Shown: positions 19,201-29,353, counted from the stretch's first letter. The stretch is DNA of 64,000 nucleotides from CBDAUN01 sp965200645 (GCA_965200645.1 CBDAUN010000003.1:310001-374000); one strand, 5' to 3'. Notes: generated from the sequence alone by a model not told the origin. Numbers and translations: made by a program.

Positions 19201-20148
19201 TTAGACATGCTCTTTCGACGCCAGTAGGCAAATGAAATCAAGCATCAGGTGAGAACCTGCAAGCGACGTAATCTCGCCGACGTCATATGCCGGAGCGACT
19301 TCCACTACATCCATCCCAATAAAGTATATATTTCGTAACCCACGAATAATGCTTTGTGCTTGCCACATTGACAATCCTCCACATACCGGAGTGCCGGTTC
19401 CAGGAGCAACTGAAGGGTCAAGAGCGTCTATATCAAAACTGAGGTAAGCCAGATTGTCTCCAACTATAGATATGGCTTGTTCGACAACTGCTTTGACGCC
19501 TTGCTCATGAACATACTTTGCATCAAATACGTTGAATCCTTGATTGTCCTCAGCCCAAGTTCGCATACCAATTTGAATTGAGCGTTCCGGAATAACATAG
19601 CCTTTCCGAGCAGCATGATAAAACATGGTGCCGTGATCAATTCGTTCTTCCGCTTCCGGCCAAGTGTCCAAGTGAGCATCGATGTGAACTAAAGATATGG
19701 GTCCATACTTTTCGCAAACGGCTTCCAATATAGGATATGTGAGGAAATGGTCGCCACCCATGGTAAGAATTTTGGCATTTCCGCTGAGTAGCAATTGAGC
19801 GTGATTCTTTATTTGAGCGGGAATTTTCTCCGGAAATCCATGATCGATATCGCAGTCGCCATAGTCTGTTACCGTCAGAACCTTAAAGGGATCAAATTTC
19901 CATGGCCAGGTTGAACCCTCCCATGACATGTGCGCAGATGCAGCACGAATGCTTCGGGGTCCGAATCGGGTGCCAGGTCTGTTTGTAACAGCCAGGTCAT
20001 AGGGTACACCACTCACAATCAAGTCAGAATCTGTCACTGATTTTGAATAGGGGCGACGAAACAAACTAAGGGCTCCTGCAAATGTTGATGCATACCCCAT
20101 GTTATTGCGGTTAGTCCCGGTAAATGCCGAGTCGTTGTCGTAAACCAT
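19201..20148 (-). CDS. speB: Agmatinase / ureohydrolase family enzyme
   Basis: A 315-residue manganese ureohydrolase. Metal-binding motifs are complete: MGGDHFLTYP, HIDAHLDTW and SFDIDALDPSVAPGTGTP. The family splits agmatine to putrescine and urea; guanidinobutyrase and related enzymes share the fold, so the exact guanidino compound is not certain. A GGGGAAGAG ribosome site precedes the ATG. It is divergent from the TRAP transporter genes and convergent with the polyamine-type binding protein. Confidence 0.88.
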   Translation of the reverse strand: MVYDNDSAFTGTNRNNMGYASTFAGALSLFRRPYSKSVTDSDLIVSGVPYDLAVTNRPGTRFGPRSIRAASAHMSWEGSTWPWKFDPFKVLTVTDYGDCDIDHGFPEKIPAQIKNHAQLLLSGNAKILTMGGDHFLTYPILEAVCEKYGPISLVHIDAHLDTWPEAEERIDHGTMFYHAARKGYVIPERSIQIGMRTWAEDNQGFNVFDAKYVHEQGVKAVVEQAISIVGDNLAYLSFDIDALDPSVAPGTGTPVCGGLSMWQAQSIIRGLRNIYFIGMDVVEVAPAYDVGEITSLAGSHLMLDFICLLASKEHV

Positions 20149-20273
20149 CTCTTCCCCTGCGAGTAAAAATATGAAATAAATTATTAATTTGTATTTTAAT
20201 TCTACTTATGAATTAAAGCATTTTCAGGCTACTTTTGCGGTCTGGTCAAATTTATTTCTTTGTTAAATGAAAT

Positions 20274-20289
20274 ATGAATTTGAGTTCAT
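20274..20289. promoter_or_regulatory. Candidate operator between agmatinase and TRAP genes
   Basis: ATGAA and TTCAT form a perfect 5-bp inverted repeat with a six-base spacer, 55 bases before dctP in the divergent intergenic region. The layout is like GntR-type half sites, but the repeat is short and could be chance. Confidence 0.3.
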
Positions 20290-20344
20290 GAATAGGTAGT
20301 TTGGAATGTATTAACGACTACCCATCTTAAATGGAATAAAGATC

Positions 20345-21319
20345 ATGAAAAAAACAATTAAAAAGACTGCATTGATCGCAGTTGGCTTAATGCTGAGCAT
20401 GGCAGTTCATGCTCAAAAATGGGATATGCCTTTAGCATACTCAGCAAGCAATTATCACTCTCAAAATGCGGCAAACTTCGCTGCAGCTGTGACCAAGGCC
20501 ACCGGCGGAGAGTTGGAAATTGTTACTCATCCAAGTGGTTCGCTTTACAAGGGTGACGAAATATTTAGAGCGGTACGTACCGGTCAAGTTCCGATTGGAG
20601 AACGTTTAATGTCTGCACTAGGCAATGAACATCCAATTTTTTCAATAGATGCTTTGCCATTTCTGGCAACAAGTTTTAAATCTGCAGCAAAACTCTACGA
20701 AGCAACTAAACCATTTGTTGCGGACATACTAGATGAAAGAGGCCTTAAACTGCTCTATGCGGTTCCGTGGCCGCCTCAAGGGCTATATAACGTCACACCA
20801 GTTAATAGTGCCGCAGACATGAAGGGACAGAAATTTAGAGCCTACAATGCTTCTACTGCCAGACTTGCAGAACTTATGGGCGCAATCCCCACAAAAATTG
20901 AAGCTGCGGAAATCTCACAGGCGTTTTCGGCAGGGGTCGCTGATAGCATGATTTCTTCTGGTTCTACTGGATACGATCGTAAGCTGTGGGAGTACGTTAA
21001 TTACTGGTACGATGTGCAGGCTTGGTTGCCCAAGAATATGATCGTCGTGAATAAAAATGCTTGGGCAGAACTGGACGATAAAACTAAAGGAATTGTGCTT
21101 GGAGCCGCTGCTATGGCTGAGTCAGCTGGCTGGGCGAAAGCAGAAGAACTGTCCAATTGGTACAAGGAGCAATTAGCTGCAAACGGAATGACTATCGAAG
21201 CGCCAAGTGATCAGTTGAAGGCTGATTTTGTTGAAATTGGAAAGGTACTGACGAGCGAGTGGTATGAGGAAGCCGGCGACTTGGGTCGACAGGTAGTCGA
21301 GTCTTTCCATTCAATGTAA
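20345..21319 (+). CDS. dctP: TRAP transporter substrate-binding protein DctP
   Basis: A 324-residue periplasmic TRAP binding protein with a lysine-rich signal peptide ending in AVHA. The segment GQKFRAYNA carries the arginine that in the family pairs with a substrate carboxylate. The dctQ and dctM genes follow in order, giving a full TRAP system driven by the sodium gradient. Ligand is not readable; neighbours (racemase, 5-oxoprolinase, isocitrate lyase) suggest an organic acid or acidic amino-acid derivative. Confidence 0.9.
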   Translation: MKKTIKKTALIAVGLMLSMAVHAQKWDMPLAYSASNYHSQNAANFAAAVTKATGGELEIVTHPSGSLYKGDEIFRAVRTGQVPIGERLMSALGNEHPIFSIDALPFLATSFKSAAKLYEATKPFVADILDERGLKLLYAVPWPPQGLYNVTPVNSAADMKGQKFRAYNASTARLAELMGAIPTKIEAAEISQAFSAGVADSMISSGSTGYDRKLWEYVNYWYDVQAWLPKNMIVVNKNAWAELDDKTKGIVLGAAAMAESAGWAKAEELSNWYKEQLAANGMTIEAPSDQLKADFVEIGKVLTSEWYEEAGDLGRQVVESFHSM

Positions 21320-21353
21320 GTTAATAGAGCCAGAAACTTAATGCCGGTTGAGT

Positions 21354-21884
21354 ATGAAGGCGTTAGTGATTCGCCTTGACCGGTCGTTGCTGCTACTCTA
21401 TCGCTTTAGCGGTTATGTAGCAGCAACCTTCCTGATAGCTATAGCACTTTTGGTTTTAGCCAGCATCATAACTCGGCTATTATCCACATATATCCCAGGG
21501 TTAAACGAGTATTCCGGCTATGCAATGGCCGCCAGCAGCTTTTTAGCACTAGCGTATACGTTTGAACAGCGCGGCCATATTCGCGTCGAAGTTTTAATTT
21601 CTCACCTTTCTCCATCGAAACGATGGTTTGCTGAACTCTGGGCCTTGACCATAGGTTCCGTCATCACGGTATTTCTGGCTGTTTCCATCTCCAAGCTCAC
21701 CTTTTGGTCATGGAAGTTTCAGGAACGTAGTGAAGGGGCAGACGCCATTTTGGTTTGGAAACCTCAACTAATGGTGATGATTGGTTCAATCATTCTTGCA
21801 ATTTGCTTAATTCATCATCTATTTAAGTTTATTACGCAACGCTTTGATTCTGCACCGAAACGGTTATGGACGAAGTCGGACTGA
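21354..21884 (+). CDS. dctQ: TRAP transporter small membrane subunit DctQ
   Basis: A four-helix inner-membrane protein of about 176 residues. Hydrophobic segments lie near residues 15-45, 55-70, 90-115 and 130-155. The EQRGHIRVEVLI region is typical of DctQ. The ATG at 21354 is taken; an in-frame TTG lies two codons earlier. The last 19 bases overlap dctM. Confidence 0.87.
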   Translation: MKALVIRLDRSLLLLYRFSGYVAATFLIAIALLVLASIITRLLSTYIPGLNEYSGYAMAASSFLALAYTFEQRGHIRVEVLISHLSPSKRWFAELWALTIGSVITVFLAVSISKLTFWSWKFQERSEGADAILVWKPQLMVMIGSIILAICLIHHLFKFITQRFDSAPKRLWTKSD

Positions 21885-23152
21885 CAATCATATTTTTACT
21901 AGTGCTGTTCGGATTGCTTGGGTCCGGCCTTTGGATAGCGATGAGTTTGATTGGTGTTGCTACAGTCGGTTTGCTGATGTTTACAGACAGACCTGTCGTT
22001 GATGCAATGGCAACGACAATGTGGGGCGGTGCTTCAAGCTGGACACTTACTGCCTTGCCACTGTTCATCTGGATGGGGGAGATACTGTTTCGAACCAAGT
22101 TGTCAGAGAATCTGTTTAAGGGACTAGCCCCGGTATTGTGGCGACTACCTGGAGGGTTGTTACACGTCAACGTTGCAGGATGCACGGTCTTTGCTGCGAT
22201 TTCAGGTTCGTCTGCGGCTACTGTGATTACCGTTGGTAAGATGTCAATTCCGGAATTGCGACGACGTCTATATCCTGAAAGAATGATTATTGGGACTTTG
22301 GCTGGAGCCGGCACGCTGGGATTACTAATCCCGCCATCAATTACTCTGATCATCTACGGCGTGACAGTTAATGAATCCATTGCGAAACTATTCATTGCAG
22401 GAATTCTTCCTGGAATTATGCTCGCGATTTTATTTATGGGCTACATTGCAACTTGGGGGATATTTTCAAAGAACAAACAGTCCGAGCAACAGCACTTCGG
22501 CAAATTACGTGATGTTGTGTTGTTGATTCCTGTTGTGTTGTTAATTGCTGGAGTGATGTCTTCGATATACACGGGCATAGCAACAGCTACTGAGGCTGCA
22601 GTAATAGGTGTAGTGGGCGCATTGATTCTATCTCATTTTCAGGGTTCATTGAACAAACAGACCTTTATCGCTTCAATTCTGGGGGCGACGAGGATGTCAG
22701 CAATGATTGCGTTCATTCTGGCAGGCTCTATTTTTCTGTCTTTGGCAATGGGTTTTACGGGGTTGCCAAGATCATTGGCGGAATGGATAGGTGAAATGGA
22801 TCTCTCTCCGTGGATGTTGGTGATTGCATTGCTGATCTTCTACATCATTTTGGGGTGCTTTCTGGACGGAATATCATCAGTCGTGCTTACGATGGCTGTG
22901 ATTGAACCGCTAGTTCGTAATGCTGGCTTTGACATGATTTGGTTTGGAATCTTCTTGATGCTGGTAGTGGAAATGGCCCAAATTACGCCACCTGTTGGCT
23001 TCAACTTGTTTGTGCTGCAAGACATGACAGGAAAGGATATGGCATTTATCTCACGCGCAACTGTTCCGATGTTTTTGCTAATGATTGTTGGTGTGTTCCT
23101 ACTCCTTATGTTTCCTGAAATTGCCACCTATCTACCCAACTCAATGAAGTAG
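21866..23152 (+). CDS. dctM: TRAP transporter large permease subunit DctM
   Basis: A 428-residue, highly hydrophobic transport subunit with about 12 membrane helices. Typical family segments are AAISGSSAATVITVGKM, AGAGTLGLLIPPSI and ITPPVGFNLFVLQ. It overlaps dctQ, which implies coupled translation. The stop lies 19 bases from the convergent racemase-family gene. Confidence 0.93.
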   Translation: MDEVGLTIIFLLVLFGLLGSGLWIAMSLIGVATVGLLMFTDRPVVDAMATTMWGGASSWTLTALPLFIWMGEILFRTKLSENLFKGLAPVLWRLPGGLLHVNVAGCTVFAAISGSSAATVITVGKMSIPELRRRLYPERMIIGTLAGAGTLGLLIPPSITLIIYGVTVNESIAKLFIAGILPGIMLAILFMGYIATWGIFSKNKQSEQQHFGKLRDVVLLIPVVLLIAGVMSSIYTGIATATEAAVIGVVGALILSHFQGSLNKQTFIASILGATRMSAMIAFILAGSIFLSLAMGFTGLPRSLAEWIGEMDLSPWMLVIALLIFYIILGCFLDGISSVVLTMAVIEPLVRNAGFDMIWFGIFLMLVVEMAQITPPVGFNLFVLQDMTGKDMAFISRATVPMFLLMIVGVFLLLMFPEIATYLPNSMK

Positions 23153-23171
23153 ATATTCCAAATTCTCACAT

Positions 23172-23840
23172 TTAGTGATTGGCATCAGCCAGCCAATCCA
23201 ATCCATCAATCAAGTCAAAGGTAGGCAGTTTAAATCGCACCTGAATGTCCTTCTTGTAAGGAGAGATGTTGGTGCATTCAATTAAGAAAACTGCGATTGA
23301 TTGGTGCCTTGAAATAAGTTCGTTGGTGCATGCCATCACACTATCGCGTGCTGCTTGTGTGTCCAGTTTTCGACAGTCTTCTTTAATGCAACGATAAAGT
23401 TCTCCACGTTGGTCCAGGCCTTGAATGTAGATGTTTTGGTCCTGAGTGATGTTTTCGTAGGAGGCGAGCACTTCTGCATCGAAAGTTAGAATCCCGATTG
23501 GCGTTTGCTCACCAAATGTTGTTCTTAACAATGGAAGTAGTAAGAGGGAAGAACTTAGTACTGGAACATCTACGTTGGACTGAATCAATTGTTGCGCTGA
23601 AACAAGAAATCCGCAACTGGTTCCGATGACGGAAGCACCTCTGTCTTGTAATTTTCGGGTTGAAGCCAAAATTTCGGATTCGAACTCCTGAGACAAGCCG
23701 GCATCGGAAACAACACTTGCAACGTTCAATTGCTTTACAGTTTCATAGATGACCGGATGACGAAAGGAGAATTCGTTTCCGATATCACCCGGAATTCTAG
23801 GAAAGTTTGTATCTAACTGAAGGATGCCTATCAACGACAT
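23172..23840 (-). CDS. Asp/Glu/hydantoin racemase family protein
   Basis: A 222-residue protein of the aspartate/glutamate racemase superfamily. The two cysteines that act as acid and base are present, in GTSCGFLV and in LIECTNISPY, near the expected sites. The start LIGILQLDTNFPRIPGD is typical of a subgroup annotated as aspartate/glutamate racemase or hydantoin racemase. The fused hydantoinase/5-oxoprolinase gene upstream on the same strand, beyond aceA, makes a hydantoin or oxoproline link possible. Exact substrate unknown. Confidence 0.78.
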   Translation of the reverse strand: MSLIGILQLDTNFPRIPGDIGNEFSFRHPVIYETVKQLNVASVVSDAGLSQEFESEILASTRKLQDRGASVIGTSCGFLVSAQQLIQSNVDVPVLSSSLLLLPLLRTTFGEQTPIGILTFDAEVLASYENITQDQNIYIQGLDQRGELYRCIKEDCRKLDTQAARDSVMACTNELISRHQSIAVFLIECTNISPYKKDIQVRFKLPTFDLIDGLDWLADANH

Positions 23841-23934
23841 TTGTAGGCAGTTGAACGGTGGGGCAGATTGAGAGTTTGCGTAGTTTTAATAGTTAGATTA
23901 TCGCTCATTTGACTATAGACTTTAGAAGTACAAC

Positions 23935-23964
23935 AAAAAGGGAGAGAACAGGATGTTCCCTCCC
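23935..23964 (-). terminator. Rho-independent terminator of aceA
   Basis: On the minus strand GGGAGGGAACA pairs with TGTTCTCTCCC (one mismatch, three-base loop) and is followed directly by TTTTTG. It lies 28 bases after the aceA stop and is the best intrinsic terminator in the window. Confidence 0.85.
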
Positions 23965-23991
23965 CATGCTATTGTGACCAGATTTTAAAAA

Positions 23992-25329
23992 TTAGAATTG
24001 AGCTGTTTCAGTAGATTCAGCCATTGCTGTTGTAGAAGATTCACCAGTTCCGGTAGTTGCTTCGGCAACTGCATCATAGTAACTCACGCCAACTTCATGT
24101 TGATGTCGAGTAGCTGAAAATCCAAACTGTTCAGCGTTAAATTCTGATTCCTGCAGTTCAGAATAACCCTTCATTCCATGCTCAATATACTTTCGAGCAA
24201 TATCAAAACTGGAGTAGTTCACACTATGGAAACTAGCTAAAGTAATGAACTGATACCGATACCCCAGTTTTGCGAGTTCGCGTTGGTAATTTTCGAGATC
24301 GCTATCATCCAGGTGTTTTCGCCAGTTGAAGGACGGTGAGCAGTTATATGCAAGCATTTTGCCAGGGAATTTTTCGTGAATGGCATCGGCAAATGTTTTG
24401 GCTTGGATAAGATCTGGAGTCGAGGTTTCCATCCAAATTAAATCTGCATAAGGGGCATAAGCCAAGCCTCTGGCGATGCACATATCCATACCGCCAGTGA
24501 TTCGGTAGAATCCTTCCGCTGTTCTCTGCCCGGTAATGAAAGGATGATCACGTTCGTCAATGTCGGAAGTGATCAAACGTGCCGCTTCGGCATCTGTGCG
24601 GGCGATCAAAATTGTCGGCACCCCTAAGACATCCGAAGCAAGTCTGGCAGAAGACAGATTTCGAATGCCGTGCGAAGTCGGAAGAAGAACCTTTCCACCA
24701 AGGTGACCGCATTTTTTCTCTGAAGACAATTGATCTTCAAAGTGTACGCCTGCGGCTCCGGCTTTAATCATACCTTTCATGATTTCGAACACATTCAGTG
24801 GCCCGCCGAACCCAGCTTCTGCATCAGCGACTATAGGGACTAACCAGTCAATACTGGTAGTTTCCTGGCCACTTAATCGCTCCATTGTCTGGATGTGATC
24901 TTGACGAATGAAAGCATTGTTGATGCGTTCAATCACTTGAGGAACTGAATTCGCTGGGTATAGGGACTGGTCTGGATAAGTTTGGCCTGCATTATTGGCA
25001 TCAGCTGCTACCTGCCAGCCTGATAGATAGATTGACTTCAATCCTGCTCTTACATGTTGAACGGCTTGACAGCCCGAATAGGCACCTAACGAAGCGATAT
25101 AGTCTTCATTTTGAAGGCTATGCCATAACTTCTGGGCTCCCATTTCCGCAAGGGTATTTCTGATTCGTACGGACCCACGCAAACGCTCTACTTCTGTCCA
25201 ATCGTAATCTCGTTTGATGTTTTCCCATCGATTTGGAGCATAAGAAGGCGTTGGAAAACTCTTTACGTCAGTTTGTGGGGCAGTTGGCCAATCAAATTTG
25301 CCGTTACAAGCATAGGTCATTGCATGCAT
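23992..25329 (-). CDS. aceA: Isocitrate lyase
   Basis: A 445-residue isocitrate lyase, which splits isocitrate to succinate and glyoxylate in the glyoxylate bypass. The catalytic-loop motif KKCGHLGGKVL, the metal-binding segment VADAEAGFGGPLN and the late LAYNCSPSFNW are intact. Two ATG codons lie at the start (25329 and 25320). A promoter-like TATAAT lies about 110 bases upstream and a strong terminator follows. The regulator AceK is in the window, but no malate synthase gene is seen here. Confidence 0.97.
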   Translation of the reverse strand: MHAMTYACNGKFDWPTAPQTDVKSFPTPSYAPNRWENIKRDYDWTEVERLRGSVRIRNTLAEMGAQKLWHSLQNEDYIASLGAYSGCQAVQHVRAGLKSIYLSGWQVAADANNAGQTYPDQSLYPANSVPQVIERINNAFIRQDHIQTMERLSGQETTSIDWLVPIVADAEAGFGGPLNVFEIMKGMIKAGAAGVHFEDQLSSEKKCGHLGGKVLLPTSHGIRNLSSARLASDVLGVPTILIARTDAEAARLITSDIDERDHPFITGQRTAEGFYRITGGMDMCIARGLAYAPYADLIWMETSTPDLIQAKTFADAIHEKFPGKMLAYNCSPSFNWRKHLDDSDLENYQRELAKLGYRYQFITLASFHSVNYSSFDIARKYIEHGMKGYSELQESEFNAEQFGFSATRHQHEVGVSYYDAVAEATTGTGESSTTAMAESTETAQF

Positions 25330-25435
25330 ACCTCAGTGGTTTTAAATTCAGGAACAAGGAGTTAAGAATCAAAATTGTACTCTGTAAATTTTAATTCAAA
25401 AGGTATTCTCAATTTGAGATAGCCGAGTTGGAGGT

Positions 25436-25464
25436 ATTATATTGCATTGCAACATAATCAAACT
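25436..25464 (-). promoter_or_regulatory. Probable aceA promoter
   Basis: A perfect minus-strand TATAAT at 25441-25436 has an AGTTTG box 17 bases upstream, a weak -35 match. It lies about 107 bases before the aceA start, in the 234-base gap after the hydantoinase gene. Confidence 0.42.
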
Positions 25465-25563
25465 GATTTTCGACTGCCTTATGTTAACTTTGTCTATTGA
25501 ATTTACTTTGTGCTAGTAGGCTGGACTACCTATCGGCACAGGACTACTGAAGTCTTGCACTGA

Positions 25564-28500
25564 TTAATGCGGCACTCCAAATCCACCACCTCCGGGTGTT
25601 TCGATCACAAAAATATCGTCAATGTTCATTTCTGTGCAATCGGTTGATCCAATCGCCTGAATACTTCCATCGGATCGAACTACAGAGTTTTCCCCAGTAG
25701 CACCAGGTTGACCACCAGCTACCCCGTAAGGTGGAACTCGCCGGTGGCCAGAAAGAATTGCAGCTGTCATCGGTTCTAGAAACTTCAATTTACGAATTGT
25801 GCCGTTACCACCTCGATACTGACCTGACCCACCACTGTTTTTACGAATTTCAAAACTTTCCAAACGAATCGGAAATCGCCATTCCAATACTTCTGGGTCG
25901 GTCAATTTTGCGTTGGTCATATGTGTGTGAACGGCATCGCATCCATCAAAATCCGGTCCTGCACCAGAACCACCACAAATCGTTTCATAGTATTGATATT
26001 TATCGTTGCCGAATGTGAAATTATTCATTGTTCCCTGCGCTGCTGCTAGTACACCCAAGGCACCGTATAGAGCATCCGTAATGTATTGAGATGTTTCCAC
26101 ATTTCCTGCAACAACTGCTGCCGGATAGACTGGTTTAAGCATACAGCCATCCGGAATAATGATCTTGATTGGCTTCAAACAGCCTTCGTTCATAGGAATA
26201 ATGTCGTTAACCAAAGTCCTAAAGACATACATCACTGCTGCTCGAGCAACTGACGAAGGTGCATTGAAATTACTAATCCGCTGCTCGGAAGTTCCTGTGA
26301 AATCTACAACAGCAGTTTGAGCTTCATTGTTTATGGATATTGTCACAACAATTTTGCTGGTGTCATCCATTTCATATTCGAAGTGGCCATTTCGCAAGGC
26401 GCCAATCACTCTTTTAACTGAGTATTCTGCATTGTCCTGCACGTGTTGCATGTATGCCTTGACGACATCCAGGCCAAAGTGATTAACCATTGACCGTAAT
26501 TCTTGTACGCCTTTTTCGTTTGCGGCTACCTGTGCTCGTATGTCTGCTAAATTTTGCTCAACATTGCGTACAGGGTAAGTAGCATTGGTCAACAATTCTC
26601 GTATGTTTTCTTCAAGCAGTACACCCTGATCAATCAGCTGAACGTCATCAATCAATACGCCTTCTTCTTCGATCACTCGACTGTCCGGCGGCATTGAACC
26701 CGGTGTAGTACCACCCACATCAGCATGATGCCCACGTGAGGCGACGTAAAACAAAATGGTTCGGTCATCGCTGTGAAATACCGGAGTAATTACCGTGATA
26801 TCCGGCAGATGTGTACCTCCGTTATAAGGGTTGTTGAGTATGAATGAGTCGCCGGGCATTATGGTGCCAGCTCGGTTACGTATCACGATCCTGACTGACT
26901 CACTCATCGAACCAAGATGAACCGGCATGTGCGGAGCATTTGCAACCAAGTCACCATAGGAGTCAAACACAGCACAGGAAAAGTCCAGGCGTTCCTTGAT
27001 GTTTACTGAGTACGCGGTGTTCTCCAGCGCTGCTCCCATTTGTTCTGCTATAGACATAAACAGATTATTGAACACCTCGAGCATGACTGGGTCGGCATCG
27101 GTGCCCAAGGCTTTTTCAGATTGTCTGGGTTCAGAACGGGTCAGAATCAGGTCTTGGCGATTCGATACTCTTAATCGCCATCCGGGTTCCAAAATTGTTG
27201 TTGCATTCGCTTCAATAACAATCGCAGGGCCATTGATAACATCATTGGGAAGAAGTTTTTCGCGAAGATAGACATCAGTTGCATGAAACTCTCCTGCACT
27301 GTACACCTGCTTGGTAACTTCTGGATTCAGTGGTTCCGAACGTGTAGCAAATGGCAACAATTGTTCGTCATCAGCTTCTGTCTTCCCAATTGCTTCGACT
27401 GAAATTGCCTCGACAAGTACTGCTTTGTTTGGCATGATGAAGCCAAATCGTTGGCGATACAACCGTTCGAAGTCTGCGCGAACCGAATCAGCGTTCGCAA
27501 AGTCCACTAAAACTGCAGAATCAGTACCGTCGTATCGCACATGCATTCTGCGTTGTACGTTGACATTTTCTCGAACGACTTCTTGGCCAACGACTTCGTT
27601 TACAACTTTATCGGTCAGTTCTTGATACTGAGTTTCCAAAGTTGTAATGAGTTCATCATTTAGTGGATACTCGATCGCTTCTTCTTGTATCGCTCGCACG
27701 TCAGCCAATCCAATCCCGTAGGCTGAAAGAACGCCGGCATAAGGGTTGATAAATACTGTATCAATACCGAGAGCGTCAGCAACCATGCAAGCATGCTGTC
27801 CCCCCGCGCCGCCGAAACAGCACAACACATACTCGGTGATATCGTGGCCTCGTTCAACGGAAATTTTCTTGATCGCGTTGGCCATGTTGTCCACAGCGAT
27901 TTTTAAAAAACCTTCAGCGACATCGTGAGCAGTTCTAACATCACCGGTTTGTTGCTGAATCGATTTCGAAAGTCGTTCAAACTCAGTTTCGACTCGACTG
28001 GCATCCAGTGACATGTCTCCCGTTGCACCAAAAATTTTCGGAAAGTACTCCGGGACCAGCCTGCCAAGCATCAGATTGCAGTCAGTGATTGTGAGAGGAC
28101 CGTTGTTTCGATAACTAGTCGGCCCAGGGTTGGCTCCTGCTGAATCAGGACCTACACGATACTTGAGACCATCAAAATGTAGAATTGACCCACCACCGGC
28201 GGCAACGGTATGAATTCGCATTATTGGCGATCGAATTCGAACCCCAGCTACTAGTGTTTCATAGGCCCGTTCGTACTCTCCAGCATAGTGGGAGACATCC
28301 GTTGAAGTTCCACCCATGTCAAACGTAATAATCTTTTCAAAACCGGCACGCCTGCTTGTTTCAACCGCACCGACAATACCACCCGCTGGACCCGAAAGAA
28401 TGCTGTCCTTTCCCTGAAATTTATGCGCGTCGGTGAGTCCACCATTCGACTGCATAAACATCAGACGCACGCCTTCCATTTCTGCACTGACCTGTTGCAC

Positions 28501-29178
28501 ATAGCGGCGTAATACCGGCGAAAGATAGGCATCTACTACGGTTGTATCGCCACGGCCGACATATTTCATGAGTGGGCTGACTTCGCAAGAGGCAGATACT
28601 TGAGTGAATCCAATTTCGCGTGCGATGTTGGCCACTGTGAGTTCATGTTCATGAAATCGGTAGCCATGCAAAAACACAATGGCACACGAAGTGATTCCGC
28701 GGTCGAAACAGTCCTTGAGGTTTTGTCTTGCATGAACAGTGTCGAGTGGCTCAATAACTTCACCCGATGCGCTATAGCGTTCATCAACTTCGATGACTTC
28801 ATCGTAAAGGACTTCGGGTAGGGTAATTTTTCGGGTGAAAAGATTTGGTCTAGTTTGGTAGCCGATGCGCAACCCATCCTTAAAACCTTGAGTTGTCACC
28901 AGCACGCATCGTTCACCTGCTCTTTCCAGCAGCGCATTGGTTGCTACGGTTGTTCCCATCTTTACCGCACTAATCAAATCGGAATTTAACATGGTGGTTT
29001 CGGAACCATTGACTAAGTCGCGAATCGCCTGAATTGAGGCATCCCGATAATAATCGGGGTTTTCCGAAAGAAGTTTGTGTGTGTGCAGTGTGCCTTCCGG
29101 GCTTCTGGCCACAACATCCGTAAATGTACCGCCGCGGTCAATCCAAAATTGCCATCGTTTCAAATCCATGTCAGTCAC
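25564..29178 (-). CDS. Fused HyuA-HyuB hydantoinase / 5-oxoprolinase
   Basis: A 1204-residue fusion of the two subunits of the hydantoinase/oxoprolinase family. The N-terminal HyuA half (about 1-690) opens with the ATP-binding DRGGTFTDVV and has DMGGTSTDVS and GGGSILHFDG. The HyuB half (about 690-1204) has NNPYNGGTHLPDI, ASRGHHADVGG and the C-terminal IETPGGGGFG. The length and order match ATP-dependent 5-oxoprolinase, which opens 5-oxoproline to glutamate; hydantoinases and some acetophenone carboxylase-like proteins are related. An Asp/Glu racemase-type gene and a TRAP transporter are nearby. Substrate remains inferred. Confidence 0.9.
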   Translation of the reverse strand: MTDMDLKRWQFWIDRGGTFTDVVARSPEGTLHTHKLLSENPDYYRDASIQAIRDLVNGSETTMLNSDLISAVKMGTTVATNALLERAGERCVLVTTQGFKDGLRIGYQTRPNLFTRKITLPEVLYDEVIEVDERYSASGEVIEPLDTVHARQNLKDCFDRGITSCAIVFLHGYRFHEHELTVANIAREIGFTQVSASCEVSPLMKYVGRGDTTVVDAYLSPVLRRYVQQVSAEMEGVRLMFMQSNGGLTDAHKFQGKDSILSGPAGGIVGAVETSRRAGFEKIITFDMGGTSTDVSHYAGEYERAYETLVAGVRIRSPIMRIHTVAAGGGSILHFDGLKYRVGPDSAGANPGPTSYRNNGPLTITDCNLMLGRLVPEYFPKIFGATGDMSLDASRVETEFERLSKSIQQQTGDVRTAHDVAEGFLKIAVDNMANAIKKISVERGHDITEYVLCCFGGAGGQHACMVADALGIDTVFINPYAGVLSAYGIGLADVRAIQEEAIEYPLNDELITTLETQYQELTDKVVNEVVGQEVVRENVNVQRRMHVRYDGTDSAVLVDFANADSVRADFERLYRQRFGFIMPNKAVLVEAISVEAIGKTEADDEQLLPFATRSEPLNPEVTKQVYSAGEFHATDVYLREKLLPNDVINGPAIVIEANATTILEPGWRLRVSNRQDLILTRSEPRQSEKALGTDADPVMLEVFNNLFMSIAEQMGAALENTAYSVNIKERLDFSCAVFDSYGDLVANAPHMPVHLGSMSESVRIVIRNRAGTIMPGDSFILNNPYNGGTHLPDITVITPVFHSDDRTILFYVASRGHHADVGGTTPGSMPPDSRVIEEEGVLIDDVQLIDQGVLLEENIRELLTNATYPVRNVEQNLADIRAQVAANEKGVQELRSMVNHFGLDVVKAYMQHVQDNAEYSVKRVIGALRNGHFEYEMDDTSKIVVTISINNEAQTAVVDFTGTSEQRISNFNAPSSVARAAVMYVFRTLVNDIIPMNEGCLKPIKIIIPDGCMLKPVYPAAVVAGNVETSQYITDALYGALGVLAAAQGTMNNFTFGNDKYQYYETICGGSGAGPDFDGCDAVHTHMTNAKLTDPEVLEWRFPIRLESFEIRKNSGGSGQYRGGNGTIRKLKFLEPMTAAILSGHRRVPPYGVAGGQPGATGENSVVRSDGSIQAIGSTDCTEMNIDDIFVIETPGGGGFGVPH

Positions 29179-29333
29179 TGTTTAGGTCGGAAAAATTTTG
29201 AAATGGGATTCGAAGAAAGAAAAGTCAATATGATAAGACATTTGCACAAAGCGAGATTATTCACAAAATTTTTGCCTGCCACATAATATTATTGACTACG
29301 AGTTAGACAGGAAGTTGAGTGAATATAGACTTT

Positions 29334-29353
29334 TTCGGTCGCTATGGACCGAA
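29334..29353. promoter_or_regulatory. Hairpin in the ampD leader
   Basis: TTCGGTC and GACCGAA form a perfect 7-bp inverted repeat with a six-base loop, 66 bases before the ampD start in the divergent gap with the hydantoinase gene. Function unknown; it could be an operator or RNA leader element. Confidence 0.35.
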
